This document shows positions 1 through 8,737 of a DNA stretch of 32,849 nt, piece by piece. A program made the translations under genes and the position numbers. Origin of the DNA: Frankiaceae bacterium. Lineage in GTDB: Bacteria > Actinomycetota > Actinomycetes > JAFAQI01. The stretch is from contig JAVEEH010000001.1 of assembly GCA_030840545.1 (NCBI GenBank), positions 1 to 32,849 on the forward strand. The letters run 5' to 3'. The first letter of the stretch is position 1. Every line of letters starts with the position of its first letter. The notes beneath the pieces were generated by a model. The model searched no databases. It saw only the letters and a program-made list of their open reading frames with translations, and had not been told where the DNA came from.

Positions 1-1396
1 ACAGGATGCGTCCGCTGGCCGGGGCCGCGAGGTTGTAGGCACGGCCGAGGCGGGTGATGGAGTCGAGCAGGACGACGACGTCGTGCCCCAGCTCGACCAG
101 ACGCTTGGCCCGTTCGATCGACAGCTCGGCGACCGTCGTGTGATCGTCGGCCGGCCGGTCGAACGTCGAGGCGATGACCTCACCCTTGACCGACCTCTGC
201 ATGTCGGTGACTTCTTCGGGGCGCTCGTCGACGAGCACGACCATGAGGTGCACTTCGGGGTTGTTGGTGGTGATGGCGTTGGCGATCGCCTGCAGGACCA
301 TCGTCTTGCCGGCCTTCGGCGGCGAGACGATGAGTCCACGCTGGCCTTTGCCGAGCGGCGCGACGAGGTCGATCACCCGGGTGGTCAGGATGTTGTGCTC
401 GGTCTCGAGCCGCAGCCGGTCCTGCGGATAGAGCGGCGTGAGCTTGTTGAAGTCGGGACGGTTGCGCATCTTCTCGGGCTCGACGCCGTTGACCGTGTCG
501 AGGCGGACCAGCGCGTTGAACTTCTCGCGCCGTTCCCCTTCCCGCGGCTGGCGCACGGCCCCGGTGACCGCATCGCCCTTGCGCAGGCCGTTGCGTCGCA
601 CCTGGGCGAGAGAGACGTAGACATCGTTGGAGCTCGGGAGGTAGCCGGCGGTGCGGACGAAGGCGTAGTTGTCGAGGATGTCGACGATGCCGGCAACGGG
701 GACGAGCACGTCGTCCTCGGAGATGACCGGCTCGGCCTCGTTGGGTCCGAACCGCTCACGCTGTCCGCCGCGACCGCGGTTGCGCTCGCGGAAACGACCG
801 CGACGCCGGTTGCCCCTGCTGTCGAACTCGTCGTCGCCACCCGGGCCCGGACCGGCGCCCTGTTGGCCGGCCGGGCGGTCGCCTTGGTTCTGCTGACGCT
901 GGCCGCCCTGACGGTCGCCCTGTTGGCCGGGCTGGCGGTCGCCCTGACCCTGCTGACGCTGGCCGCCCTGGTTGCTGGTGCGATCAGCCTGCTGGGCACC
1001 CTGGCGGTCGCCCGAGCCACCGCGGTCGCGGTTCTGCTGGCGTTCGCCGTCGCGCTGACGCGGGCGGTCTTGGCGGGGCATCGTCGAGTCGGCGGTCGCC
1101 TGCTCGGCCGGAGCCGTGCTGCCGTTACTGGGCTGACGGGTCGACGTCGCGGTTGCGCCGCTGCCACCGGTCTGCTGCGCCTGGATGGCGGCGATGAGCT
1201 CGCCCTTGCGCATCTTGGCGGTGCCGGCTATCCCGAGGTCACCCGCCAGCTGCTGCAGCTCAGGCAGCAGCTTGCCGGCGAGGCCTCCGCCGCCGCGCCG
1301 CCGGGTCGCGCCGCCCGTGCTCCCGTTCGAGGAGGCGGGGGCGTCGGCCGTCGCAGTCGCGGCGTTGCCCTCGGAGAGGTTGGTGCTGTCGCTCAC
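1..1396 (-). CDS. rho: Transcription termination factor Rho (C-terminus beyond the window)
   Basis: Rho is a hexameric RNA helicase that ends transcription at Rho-dependent sites. The visible 465 residues hold, in order, an N-terminal Rho_N-like segment (KLLPELQQLAGDLGI, about residues 33-47), a long low-complexity Gln/Arg/Gly/Asp-rich insertion (about 65-210), the RNA-binding cold-shock-like part (GYLPSSNDVYVS) and the start of the ATPase domain. Walker A is SPPKAGKTM with Lys364; Walker B is VVVLLDSITR with Asp445. The hydrophilic insertion is known from actinobacterial Rho proteins such as that of Micrococcus luteus. The start is GTG at 1396, preceded by AGGGAAGGA (1403-1411) six bases upstream. 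The left window edge cuts the gene after the Walker B region, so the Q-loop, R-loop and arginine finger are not visible. rho follows thrB as in M. tuberculosis, but a 288-base gap suggests its own promoter. Confidence 0.97.
   Translation of the reverse strand, partial: MSDSTNLSEGNAATATADAPASSNGSTGGATRRRGGGGLAGKLLPELQQLAGDLGIAGTAKMRKGELIAAIQAQQTGGSGATATSTRQPSNGSTAPAEQATADSTMPRQDRPRQRDGERQQNRDRGGSGDRQGAQQADRTSNQGGQRQQGQGDRQPGQQGDRQGGQRQQNQGDRPAGQQGAGPGPGGDDEFDSRGNRRRGRFRERNRGRGGQRERFGPNEAEPVISEDDVLVPVAGIVDILDNYAFVRTAGYLPSSNDVYVSLAQVRRNGLRKGDAVTGAVRQPREGERREKFNALVRLDTVNGVEPEKMRNRPDFNKLTPLYPQDRLRLETEHNILTTRVIDLVAPLGKGQRGLIVSPPKAGKTMVLQAIANAITTNNPEVHLMVVLVDERPEEVTDMQRSVKGEVIASTFDRPADDHTTVAELSIERAKRLVELGHDVVVLLDSITRLGRAYNLAAPASGRIL
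857..976 (-). repeat. Two tandem 60-base repeats inside rho
   Basis: Units 857-916 and 917-976 both begin GCCCTGTTGGCCGG on the plus strand and share the stretch CTGCTGACGCTGGCCGCCCT. The period is exactly 60 bases, so the reading frame is kept. They encode two consecutive 20-residue Gln/Gly/Arg/Asp-rich units (Rho residues 141-180). This looks like a recent in-frame duplication in the disordered RNA-contacting insertion. Confidence 0.85.
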
Positions 1397-1456
1397 TAAG
1401 GGTCCTTCCCTGGAGCGGTCCGCCGGCCCGAACGGCACGGCGTCCCTTGGAGATGT

Positions 1457-1473
1457 GGCCGGCTGTGCCGGCC
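1457..1473 (-). promoter_or_regulatory. Hairpin in the rho leader
   Basis: GGCCGGC-TGT-GCCGGCC is a perfect 7-bp inverted repeat with a 3-base loop, 61 bases upstream of the rho GTG. No U tract follows on the minus strand, so it is not a typical intrinsic terminator. It could be a leader structure affecting rho expression or a transcript-end structure for readthrough from thrB. The role is inferred. Confidence 0.4.
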
Positions 1474-1617
1474 CGCCCGATCTCTCGCGAGCCGGGACGT
1501 CTGTGGATCCGGATTCCGGGCGGGCTGCGAACCTCGAGGGAGGTCGCGCACGCGGCCTGGAGATTTCCGGGAGTTGCGACCCGCCCCTGGCCGGGGCAGC
1601 TGGCGTCGCTGAGGCAC

Positions 1618-1646
1618 AGCGTAGTCAACGCGTGCACTCTGGGCAA
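1618..1646 (-). promoter_or_regulatory. Possible promoter of rho
   Basis: On the minus strand, TTGCCC (1641-1646) and TACGCT (1618-1623) are 17 bases apart and match a housekeeping -35/-10 pair loosely (4 of 6, and TAnnnT). A start near 1611 would give rho an untranslated leader of about 215 bases. The match is weak and could be chance. Confidence 0.3.
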
Positions 1647-1684
1647 CAACCGCCGCTCCTGGGGCATTCCCGCGGCGTGTCCGC

Positions 1685-2602
1685 CTACAACGGGATGACG
1701 ACCGCGCCGTCCCGATCGACATCCAGGGGCAGAGCCGACCACCCACGGCGTTGATGGCTCATGGCAGCCTCGCGCGACGCTGCGGTGGTCAGGGCCAGAA
1801 CCGTAGGCCCGGCACCGGAGACCACAGCGGCGAACCCGGCCGCACGCAGGTCGGCGACCAGAGCGGCCGTCCGCGGCATGGCAGCAGCGCGGAACGGCTG
1901 GTGCAACCGGTCCTCGGTCGCCGCGAGTAGGAGCTCCGGGCGGCGGCGCAGCGACTCGACGAGCAACGCCGACCGGGCAGCCGCGTGCACCGCGTCGCTG
2001 TGCGGGATCGTCTCGGGCAACAGCTTGCGCGTCGCCTTGGTCGACGACGACGCCCCCGGCACGAAGACGACGGGGGTGAGCACCTCGGCAACGTCAAGGT
2101 CGACGGCGTGGACGCCGACGGAGTCGGTCCAGGACAGCGTGAGACCGCCGCGCAGACACGCTGCGACGTTGTCAGGATGGCCCTCGAGCTCGCTCCCGAG
2201 CGCGAACAGGTCGTCGTCACCCATCCGCTCCGCTCCGCCGACGACGAGTGCGCGGGCGGCGACGAGGCCGGCCACGATCGCTGCAGCGGATGAGCCGAGT
2301 CCGCGACCGTGCGGGATGCGGTTGGCACACACGACTTCGAGACCGCGCGGCCGGCCGCCGAGCCGGTCGAACGCAAGGCGCATCGCGCGCACGACCAGGT
2401 TGCGGGCATTGCGCGCGACGGTTGCCGCCCCCATGCCGGCGACGTCGACGGACAGACCCGAGTCGGTGACCCGCACGACGATGTCGTCGTAGAGCGACAG
2501 CGCGAGTCCCAGTGCATCGAAGCCCGGACCCAGGTTTGCACTGGTGGCGGGGACGCGAACACGCACCGGGGCAGCACGGAACGTCGGCTTCACCTTGGCC
2601 AT
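1685..2602 (-). CDS. thrB: Homoserine kinase
   Basis: It phosphorylates L-homoserine with ATP to O-phosphohomoserine, the substrate of the threonine synthase encoded just upstream. The 305-residue product is a GHMP-family kinase of normal length. It has the N-terminal motif PATSANLGPGFDALGLAL (about residues 18-35), the glycine-rich ATP loop IPHGRGLGSSAAA (about 96-108) and the C-terminal GHMP motif VSGAGPTVLAL. The ATG at 2602 is preferred because the protein then begins a few residues before the first GHMP strand; the longer frame to 2797 would add 65 residues that overlap thrC and look like an out-of-frame shadow. It starts four bases after the thrC stop and has no obvious Shine-Dalgarno, which fits translational coupling. 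It is the last gene of the lysine/threonine operon. Confidence 0.96.
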   Translation of the reverse strand: MAKVKPTFRAAPVRVRVPATSANLGPGFDALGLALSLYDDIVVRVTDSGLSVDVAGMGAATVARNARNLVVRAMRLAFDRLGGRPRGLEVVCANRIPHGRGLGSSAAAIVAGLVAARALVVGGAERMGDDDLFALGSELEGHPDNVAACLRGGLTLSWTDSVGVHAVDLDVAEVLTPVVFVPGASSSTKATRKLLPETIPHSDAVHAAARSALLVESLRRRPELLLAATEDRLHQPFRAAAMPRTAALVADLRAAGFAAVVSGAGPTVLALTTAASREAAMSHQRRGWSALPLDVDRDGAVVIPL

Positions 2603-2606
2603 TGCG

Positions 2607-3668
2607 TCAGCCGCGCAGCCCGAGCGCGTCGGCGGCCACGTGGACGTCGGCAGCGATCGTGATGGGTGCCGGCGCCCCGGAGATGGCCCAGTCGGGGTCC
2701 TTGAGCCCGTTGCCCGTGACTGTGCACACGATGCGTGCGGCTTTCGGAAGGCTGCCGGCATGGTGTGCCTGGATGAGCCCAGCGATGCCGGCCGCACTTG
2801 CCGGCTCGACGAACACGCCTTCTTCGCGCGCGAGCAGCCGGTAGGCCTCGAGGATCTGCTTGTCGGTCACCGACTCGATCGCTCCACCGGACTCGTCGCG
2901 GGCGGCGAGCGCCTGCTTCCACGATGCCGGGTTGCCAATGCGGATCGCGGTGGCGATCGTGGACGGCTTGGCAACCGGGAGTCCGGTAACGATCGGCGCG
3001 GCGCCGGCGGCCTGGAAGCCGCGCATGATCGGTCGGGTGGACACCACACCGTCGGCGGCGTACTCGACGTAACCCTTCCAGTAGGCCGTGATGTTGCCGG
3101 CGTTGCCGACCGGCAGGCAGTGCACGTCGGGAGCCTCGCCGAGCTCGTCACAGATCTCGAACGCTGCCGTCTTCTGGCCCTCGATGCGGAAGGCGTTGAC
3201 GGAGTTGACCAGCGAGACCGGATAGTCGTCGGCGAGGTCGCGAGCAAGGGTGAGGCAGTCGTCGAAGTTGCCATCGACCTGGAGCAGCTTCGCACCGTGC
3301 ACGAGCGCCTGCGCCATCTTGCCGAGCGCGATCTTGCCGGTGGGCACGAGGACCGCGCAGATCATGCCCGCGCGCACGGCGTAGGCCGCTGCACTCGCCG
3401 AGGTGTTGCCCGTCGACGCGCAGATGACGGCGCGGGCGCCCTCCTCGGCGGCCTTGGAGATCGCCAGGGTCATGCCGCGGTCCTTGAACGAACCGGTCGG
3501 GTTGGCGCCCTCGACCTTGAGGAAGACGTCGCAGCCCGTGAGTGCCGACAGTCGCGGAGCGGCGACCAGCGGTGTGCCGCCCTCGCGGAGCGAGACGACC
3601 GGGGTGGAGGCACTGACCGGCAGACGCTCCCGATACTCCTCGATCACACCTCGCCAGAGCCTGCTCAT
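2607..3668 (-). CDS. thrC: Threonine synthase
   Basis: This PLP enzyme converts O-phosphohomoserine to L-threonine and phosphate, the last step of threonine synthesis. The 353-residue protein is the short actinobacterial/Bacillus-type form (fold type II). The PLP-binding lysine is Lys62 in NPTGSFKDRGMTLA, followed by the substrate/phosphate loop STGNTSASAAAYAVRAGM and the PLP-phosphate loop PVGNAGNI. The ATG at 3668 overlaps the hom stop as ATGA, so translation is probably coupled. Nothing unusual is seen. Confidence 0.97.
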   Translation of the reverse strand: MSRLWRGVIEEYRERLPVSASTPVVSLREGGTPLVAAPRLSALTGCDVFLKVEGANPTGSFKDRGMTLAISKAAEEGARAVICASTGNTSASAAAYAVRAGMICAVLVPTGKIALGKMAQALVHGAKLLQVDGNFDDCLTLARDLADDYPVSLVNSVNAFRIEGQKTAAFEICDELGEAPDVHCLPVGNAGNITAYWKGYVEYAADGVVSTRPIMRGFQAAGAAPIVTGLPVAKPSTIATAIRIGNPASWKQALAARDESGGAIESVTDKQILEAYRLLAREEGVFVEPASAAGIAGLIQAHHAGSLPKAARIVCTVTGNGLKDPDWAISGAPAPITIAADVHVAADALGLRG

Positions 3669-4969
3669 CCGACGCCTCCCTCGACGCGCATCACGCTGGC
3701 AACGGCACGTACGGCGTCCATCCTCCGCAGCTCCTCCACCGTGGCCGACAGGGCTGCGTCGCTCGCGGTGTGGGTCACGAGAACGAGCGTCGCGTCGTCG
3801 CCATGCCCTTCTTGTCGGACGGTCTGGATCGACACGTCCTGCGCGGAGAACGCCTGCGCCACACTCGCGAGCACACCCGCTTTGTCGGCGACGTCGAGGC
3901 TCACGTGATAGCGCGTCGACGTCTCCCCCATCGGCCGGACCGGCAGGTCGGCGTAAGCCGACTCTCCCATCCCGCGCGCACCGGTGAGGCGGTTGCGGGC
4001 GACGGCCACCAGGTCGCCGAGCACCGCGCTCGCGGTCGGCGCGCCACCGGCTCCGCGGCCGTAGAACATCAGCTGGCCCGCGGCCTCGGCCTCGACGAAC
4101 ACCGCGTTGTAGGCGTCGCCGACGCTTGCCAGCGGATGGCTGCGCGGAATCATCGCCGGGTGCACGCGGACTCCGACGGAGTCGCGTCCGCTGCGATCCG
4201 GTCCGCGCTCGGCGATCGCGAGCAGCTTGACGATCGCACCCATCTCGCGCGCGCTCGCCACATCGCCGGCAGTCACGTCGCTGATGCCCTCGCGGTGGAC
4301 GTCGGCAGCCGTCACCCGTGTGTGGAACGCGAGACCGGCCAGGATCGCGGCCTTCGCCGCCGCGTCGAAGCCATCCACGTCGGCGGACGGGTCGGCCTCG
4401 GCGTAGCCGAGCGCCTGGGCCTCCTCCAATGCCTCCTCGAACCCGGCTCCGCTCTCGTGCATGCGGGAGAGGATGTAGTTGGTCGTGCCGTTGACGATTC
4501 CCATCACGCGGGTCACCCGGTCGCCGGCGAGCGACTCGCGCAACGGTCGCAGCAACGGGATGGCGCCGCCGACACTCGCCTCGCAGTAGAGATCCGCCCC
4601 GCCCCGGCGGGCGGCGTCGTAGAGCGTCGCACCGTCCTCGGCGAGCAGCGCCTTGTTGGCGGTGACAACACTCGCGCCGCGCTCGAGCGCGGTCAACAGC
4701 AACGAGCGGGCCGGCTCGATGCCACCGATCACCTCGACCACGATGTCGATGTCGTGACGGGCCGCGAGCCCTGGCGCGTCAGCGGTGAACAGCGCCACGT
4801 CGATCGGGAGGTCGCGGTCGCGTTGCGGACGGCGTACGGCGACGCCCGCGAGCTCGAGCGGCGCACCGACGCGCTGCGCGAGGTCGTCCCGGTGCGCATG
4901 GAGCAGGCGCACGACCTCGCTGCCGACGACACCGCAACCGAGCAGCGCAACGCGCAGCGGCGTCGTCAT
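3665..4969 (-). CDS. hom: Homoserine dehydrogenase with C-terminal ACT domain
   Basis: It reduces aspartate-4-semialdehyde to L-homoserine, the branch point leading to threonine and methionine. The 434-residue protein has an N-terminal Rossmann fold with GCGVVG (residues 11-16), the catalytic core with GIVNGTTNYIL and EASVGGAIPLLRPL, and a C-terminal ACT domain beginning near TRYHVSLDVADKAGV (about residues 350-430). ACT domains of this family bind threonine, so feedback inhibition by threonine is expected from family knowledge. No aspartokinase domain is fused. Both ends overlap neighbours by four bases (ATGA), with lysA upstream and thrC downstream. Confidence 0.97.
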   Translation of the reverse strand: MTTPLRVALLGCGVVGSEVVRLLHAHRDDLAQRVGAPLELAGVAVRRPQRDRDLPIDVALFTADAPGLAARHDIDIVVEVIGGIEPARSLLLTALERGASVVTANKALLAEDGATLYDAARRGGADLYCEASVGGAIPLLRPLRESLAGDRVTRVMGIVNGTTNYILSRMHESGAGFEEALEEAQALGYAEADPSADVDGFDAAAKAAILAGLAFHTRVTAADVHREGISDVTAGDVASAREMGAIVKLLAIAERGPDRSGRDSVGVRVHPAMIPRSHPLASVGDAYNAVFVEAEAAGQLMFYGRGAGGAPTASAVLGDLVAVARNRLTGARGMGESAYADLPVRPMGETSTRYHVSLDVADKAGVLASVAQAFSAQDVSIQTVRQEGHGDDATLVLVTHTASDAALSATVEELRRMDAVRAVASVMRVEGGVG

Positions 4970-6351
4970 CCCTGATCCAGGGCGAGCAGGTCGTCCAAGG
5001 TCTCCCGGCGCAGCAGCACCCGGGACGCGCCATCCTTGACCGCGACGACGGGCGGACGGGCGACGCTGTTGTAGTTGCTCGCCATCGACCGGCAGTAGGC
5101 GCCGGTGGCGGCCACCGCGAGCAGGTCACCCGGGGCGAGGTCGCTCGGCAGCCACCCGTCACGGACGACGATGTCGCCGGCTTCGCAGTGCTTGCCGACG
5201 ACCCGGACCAGCATCGGTGGCGCGTCGCTGGCCCGCGACGCCAGTGCAACGGTGTAGCTCGCGTCGTAGAGCGCCGTGCGGATGTTGTCGCTCATGCCGC
5301 CGTCGACACTGACATAGGTGCGAATGCCGTCGACGTCTTTCAGCGTGCCGACCTCATAGACGGTGACGGTGCCCGGCCCGGCGATGGCGCGACCCGGCTC
5401 CACCGCGAGGCGCGGCAGCGGGAGGGAGGCGGCTGCACACTCGCGGTCGACAATGGCGCGCAGCTGCTTGGCGAGATCGGCGGGATCGGCCGGATCGTCG
5501 TCGGAGACGTAGGCGATGCCGAACCCGCCGCCGAGGTTGAGCTCCGGCAACGTGACGCCGAGTGCGTCGCGGATGCTCGCGAGCAGGCCGACCACGCGGT
5601 GCGCGGACACGTCGAACCCGGCGGTGTCGAAGATCTGCGAGCCGATGTGACTGTGCAGGCCGACGAGCTCCAGGGACGGCAGCCGCAGCACCCGTCGCGC
5701 CGCCTCGAGCGCGGCGCCGCTCGCCAGCGAGAACCCGAACTTCTGGTCCTCGTGGGCCGTCGCGATGAACTCGTGGGTGTGCGCCTCGACACCCACCGTG
5801 ACGCGGACGAGGACCTTCTGCCGCACACCGGCGCGATCCGCAGCGTGGGCGAGGCGCGCGATCTCGATGTCACTGTCGAGGACGACCCGCCCGACACCCG
5901 CGTCGATCGCCTGCTGCAGCTCAGCCGGCGACTTGTTGTTGCCGTGCACGAGGATGCGCTCAGGCGGGAAGCCCGCCGCCAGGGCGATCTGGAGCTCGCC
6001 CCCGGTTGACACGTCGAGGGACAGTCCCTCCTCCTCGATCCACGCCACCACCGCGCGGGACAGGAACGCCTTGCCGGCGTAGTAGATGTCGGCGTCGGCA
6101 CCGAAGGCGTCGCGATGAGCGCGGCAGCGGGCGCGGAAGTCGGCCTCGGCGAGGAAGAAGGCCGGGGTGCCGTGCTCGGCGGCCAGGTCGCGGACGTCGG
6201 CACCACCGAGCCACATGACGCCGTCGCGACGCTCGGTGCCGATCGGCCACACCCGCGGGTCGAGGGCGGCCAGGTCGGCGGGCGCCGGCGCCAGCTGGTG
6301 CGACAGCGGCGCGACGTCGCCGTGCAGCGCCCCGGCCGGATGCGCCCTCAT
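4966..6351 (-). CDS. lysA: Diaminopimelate decarboxylase
   Basis: This PLP enzyme decarboxylates meso-diaminopimelate to L-lysine and so balances lysine supply against peptidoglycan precursor. It is an alanine-racemase-type barrel protein of 461 residues from the ATG at 6351. The PLP lysine is Lys94 in DIYYAGKAFLSRA. Other family signatures are GLHSHIGSQI, the phosphate loop NLGGGFGIAY, EPGRAI and, near the C-terminus, KHCEAGD followed by YNSVARPPVV. The frame stays open to 6384, but that longer version would overlap argS and adds only a basic tail, so 6351 (seven bases past the argS stop) is chosen. The stop overlaps the hom start. Confidence 0.97.
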   Translation of the reverse strand: MRAHPAGALHGDVAPLSHQLAPAPADLAALDPRVWPIGTERRDGVMWLGGADVRDLAAEHGTPAFFLAEADFRARCRAHRDAFGADADIYYAGKAFLSRAVVAWIEEEGLSLDVSTGGELQIALAAGFPPERILVHGNNKSPAELQQAIDAGVGRVVLDSDIEIARLAHAADRAGVRQKVLVRVTVGVEAHTHEFIATAHEDQKFGFSLASGAALEAARRVLRLPSLELVGLHSHIGSQIFDTAGFDVSAHRVVGLLASIRDALGVTLPELNLGGGFGIAYVSDDDPADPADLAKQLRAIVDRECAAASLPLPRLAVEPGRAIAGPGTVTVYEVGTLKDVDGIRTYVSVDGGMSDNIRTALYDASYTVALASRASDAPPMLVRVVGKHCEAGDIVVRDGWLPSDLAPGDLLAVAATGAYCRSMASNYNSVARPPVVAVKDGASRVLLRRETLDDLLALDQG

Positions 6352-6358
6352 CGGGCGT

Positions 6359-8014
6359 TCACATCCGCTCCGGCGCGCTGACACCGAGCAGATGCAGACC
6401 GTTGGCGAGGACGATGCGCGTCGCCTCGACGAGCCACAGCCGGGCCTGGGTCAGGTCGGTGGCGGCCTCGTCGCCGATCGGCAGCACCCGACAGGCGTCG
6501 TAGAAGCGGTGGTAGGTGCCGGCCAGCGACTCGAGGTAGCGCGCGACCCGGTGCGGCTCCCTCAGCTCGGCCGCGCCTGCAACGATCCGGGGGAACTCGC
6601 CGAGCGCGCCGAGGAGGTCGCTCTCACGCTCGTCGGCCAGCAGCGACGGGTCGAGGTCGTCCCCGCGGGCGATGCCGAGATCAGCGGCGTTGCGCAGCAA
6701 CGACGCGATCCGGGCGTGCGCGTACTGCACGTAGAACACGGGGTTGTCATTGGTCTTGCGGGTGACCAGGTCGATGTCGAGCGTCATCGGCGAGTCGGCC
6801 GGATAGCGCGCCAGCGTGTAGCGAGCGGCGTCGACACCGACCGCCTCGACGAGCTCTTCGAGAGTGACGATCGTCCCGGCCCGCTTCGACAGCCGCACCT
6901 CCTCGCCGGCCCGGACGAGCTTCACCAGCTGGCCGATGAGGACCTCGATGTTGACATCGGGGTCGTCGCCGGCGCACGCCGCGATCGTCTTCAGCCGGCC
7001 GACGTAGCCGTGGTGGTCGGCCCCGAGCATGTAGACGCAGCGGTTGAAGCCGCGCTCACGCTTGTTGATGTAGTAAGCCGCGTCCGCGGCGAAGTAGGTC
7101 GTCTCGCCGTTGCTGCGGACGAGGACGCGGTCCTTGTCGTCACCGAAGTCCGTCGTACGCAGCCACACCGCCCCGTCGGACTCGTAGACGTGGCCTTGCG
7201 CGCGCAAGGCCTCCACTGCGTGCTCGATGGCGCCCGACTCGTGCAACGAGCGCTCCGAGAACCAGACGTCGAAGTCCACGCCGAAGCCCGCGAGCGACTC
7301 TTTCATCGCCTCGAGCATGAGCTCGAGACCCTGCTCGCGGAAAGCGATGAGCGCCTCGTCATCGGGCAGGTCGAGGATGCCCGGCGTCAGCTCCACGACC
7401 CGCGCCGCGACCTCGGCGATGTAGTCGCCGGCGTAACCGGACTCCGGCGTCGGCTCGCCGCGAGCAGCGGCAAGCAAGGACGCCCCGAAGTGCTGCATCT
7501 GGGCGCCCGCGTCGTTGACGTAGTGCTCGCTCGTGACATCGGCGCCGGCCGCCTGCAGCAGCCGCCGGAGCGCGTCACCGAGCGCCGCCCATCTGGTGTG
7601 GCCGAGGTGCACCGGCCCGGTCGGGTTGGCGGAGACGAACTCCAGGTTGATGCGCTCCTTGGCCAGCGTCTCGGTGCGGCCGTAGTCGTCGCCGGCGGCG
7701 ACGATGGTGCGGGCGAGCTCACCCTGGGCGGCCTGCGACAGCCGGATGTTGAGGAACCCCGGCCCGGCAACGTCGACGGAGTCGATCCCCGGCTGGTCGC
7801 GCAGCCGCGCCGCGATGATCTCGCCGACCTCGCGAGGTGCGCGTGCGGCCGGTTTGGCGAGCTGCAGTGCGACGTTGCTGGCGTAGTCGCCGTGCTCCCT
7901 GTTCTTCGGCCGCTCGAGCGTCACGGCGTCCGGCGCGTCGACGGGCAGCTCGCCGGCCGCTACCGCGGCGCGGATGGCAGCGACGACCGCGCTCGCGACG
8001 TCTGCGGGGGTCAC
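6359..8014 (-). CDS. argS: Arginyl-tRNA synthetase
   Basis: It charges tRNA-Arg with arginine; a tRNA-Arg(CCG) gene lies 1.2 kb away. The 551-residue class I synthetase has the N-terminal Add1 domain (about 1-90, with REHGDYASNVALQLAK), the HIGH signature as HLGH in NPTGPVHLGHTR, the variant KMSKS loop RLSKRAGTIVTLEEL, and the C-terminal DALR anticodon-binding domain (from about NPVFYVQYAHARI to the end). The start is GTG at 8014. It is the first gene of the block argS-lysA-hom-thrC-thrB-rho that is conserved in actinobacteria. The 39-base gap to the upstream lipoprotein gene contains a short inverted repeat GCGAT-N7-ATCGC (8015-8031) just before the start. Confidence 0.97.
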   Translation of the reverse strand: MTPADVASAVVAAIRAAVAAGELPVDAPDAVTLERPKNREHGDYASNVALQLAKPAARAPREVGEIIAARLRDQPGIDSVDVAGPGFLNIRLSQAAQGELARTIVAAGDDYGRTETLAKERINLEFVSANPTGPVHLGHTRWAALGDALRRLLQAAGADVTSEHYVNDAGAQMQHFGASLLAAARGEPTPESGYAGDYIAEVAARVVELTPGILDLPDDEALIAFREQGLELMLEAMKESLAGFGVDFDVWFSERSLHESGAIEHAVEALRAQGHVYESDGAVWLRTTDFGDDKDRVLVRSNGETTYFAADAAYYINKRERGFNRCVYMLGADHHGYVGRLKTIAACAGDDPDVNIEVLIGQLVKLVRAGEEVRLSKRAGTIVTLEELVEAVGVDAARYTLARYPADSPMTLDIDLVTRKTNDNPVFYVQYAHARIASLLRNAADLGIARGDDLDPSLLADERESDLLGALGEFPRIVAGAAELREPHRVARYLESLAGTYHRFYDACRVLPIGDEAATDLTQARLWLVEATRIVLANGLHLLGVSAPERM

Positions 8015-8053
8015 GCGATCGAGGTTATCGCAGCGCGCAGTAGATGATCTTGG

Positions 8054-8737
8054 TCATAAACCGCTGGGGAACGCATAAGAAGAAGGTGGGGTCGGCAGGT
8101 GCCCGGTGGCGCCGTACTCGACGGCGATCTCCTGGTGGGCCGCCAGGACGAGCCTGGTCGGGTCACCGGTGTAGGGCTTGCCGTTCACGAAGACCGCGAG
8201 CTGTTTGCCGTGACCGGTGCAGTAGGGACCGAGGCAGGTCGGGGTGAACTTCACCCCCCACTCGACGAAGAACTGCCCCAGCACGAACGTCGCCGGCACG
8301 CTGTTCTCGATGTGGATGATGCCGCTGCCGTCGTGCGTGTGCAGCGGCGCCAGTCCGGTCGCAGACTGGCCCTTCACCACCCAGCCGAGGAACGGCTGCA
8401 CCGTCACGGCCTTGCCGTCGACCTCGATGTCGAGATGCGCGTGGTAGTGGACCTGCAACATCTCGGCGGCAGAGCTGAAACCGGCCGCGGCCACATAAGC
8501 CGCGCTGTCCGCGCCGTTGTTGATGGCGGCCGGCGGCAGCCACGGCGGCGGTTGGGTCGTGAGCGGGACCGGGATCGCGGGCAAGGTGGCCGGCGGCGTG
8601 CGATAGGTGACCGGCGCCGTAGCGCTGGCGGTCCCACTCGGGGTGACGTGGCCACCGCCACTGCCACCGCCGCTGCAGCCGGCGACGACCACGACGAGCA
8701 GTCCGGCGAGGACCCCCGCCCGTCGCCGTCGCGGCAT
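8054..8737 (-). CDS. Histidine-rich lipoprotein of unknown function
   Basis: I do not recognise a named family. The 227-residue protein begins with four arginines, a hydrophobic stretch and a lipobox (VVVAGC, Cys21), so it is predicted to be exported and lipid-anchored. A Gly/Ser/Thr/Pro-rich linker (22-70) follows. The C-terminal domain has HYHAHLD (His97, His99, His101), LHTHDGSG (His133, His135), IIHIE (His142), and a Cys pair (Cys168, Cys173) in a segment containing GQFFVEWGVKF. Regularly spaced histidines and cysteines suggest metal binding, but this is inference. The ATG at 8737 overlaps the response regulator stop by one base (TGATG), so the two are probably translated together. The longer frame to 8941 lies inside the response regulator gene and is rejected. 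Confidence 0.85.
   Translation of the reverse strand: MPRRRRAGVLAGLLVVVVAGCSGGGSGGGHVTPSGTASATAPVTYRTPPATLPAIPVPLTTQPPPWLPPAAINNGADSAAYVAAAGFSSAAEMLQVHYHAHLDIEVDGKAVTVQPFLGWVVKGQSATGLAPLHTHDGSGIIHIENSVPATFVLGQFFVEWGVKFTPTCLGPYCTGHGKQLAVFVNGKPYTGDPTRLVLAAHQEIAVEYGATGHLPTPPSSYAFPSGL

Noticed and set aside
857..976. A repeat array such as CRISPR
   Set aside because: Only two directly adjacent units without spacers, inside the rho reading frame.
2603..2797. Extended thrB start at 2797
   Set aside because: The extra 65 residues overlap thrC and do not resemble homoserine kinase.
2544..3908. A 454-codon open frame on the plus strand across thrC and parts of thrB and hom
   Set aside because: Antisense to three well-supported genes, with no recognisable domain.
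6167..8047. A 626-codon open frame on the plus strand opposite argS
   Set aside because: It is antisense to a complete arginyl-tRNA synthetase, has Arg/Val/Asp-rich composition typical of GC-rich shadow frames, and shows no domain.
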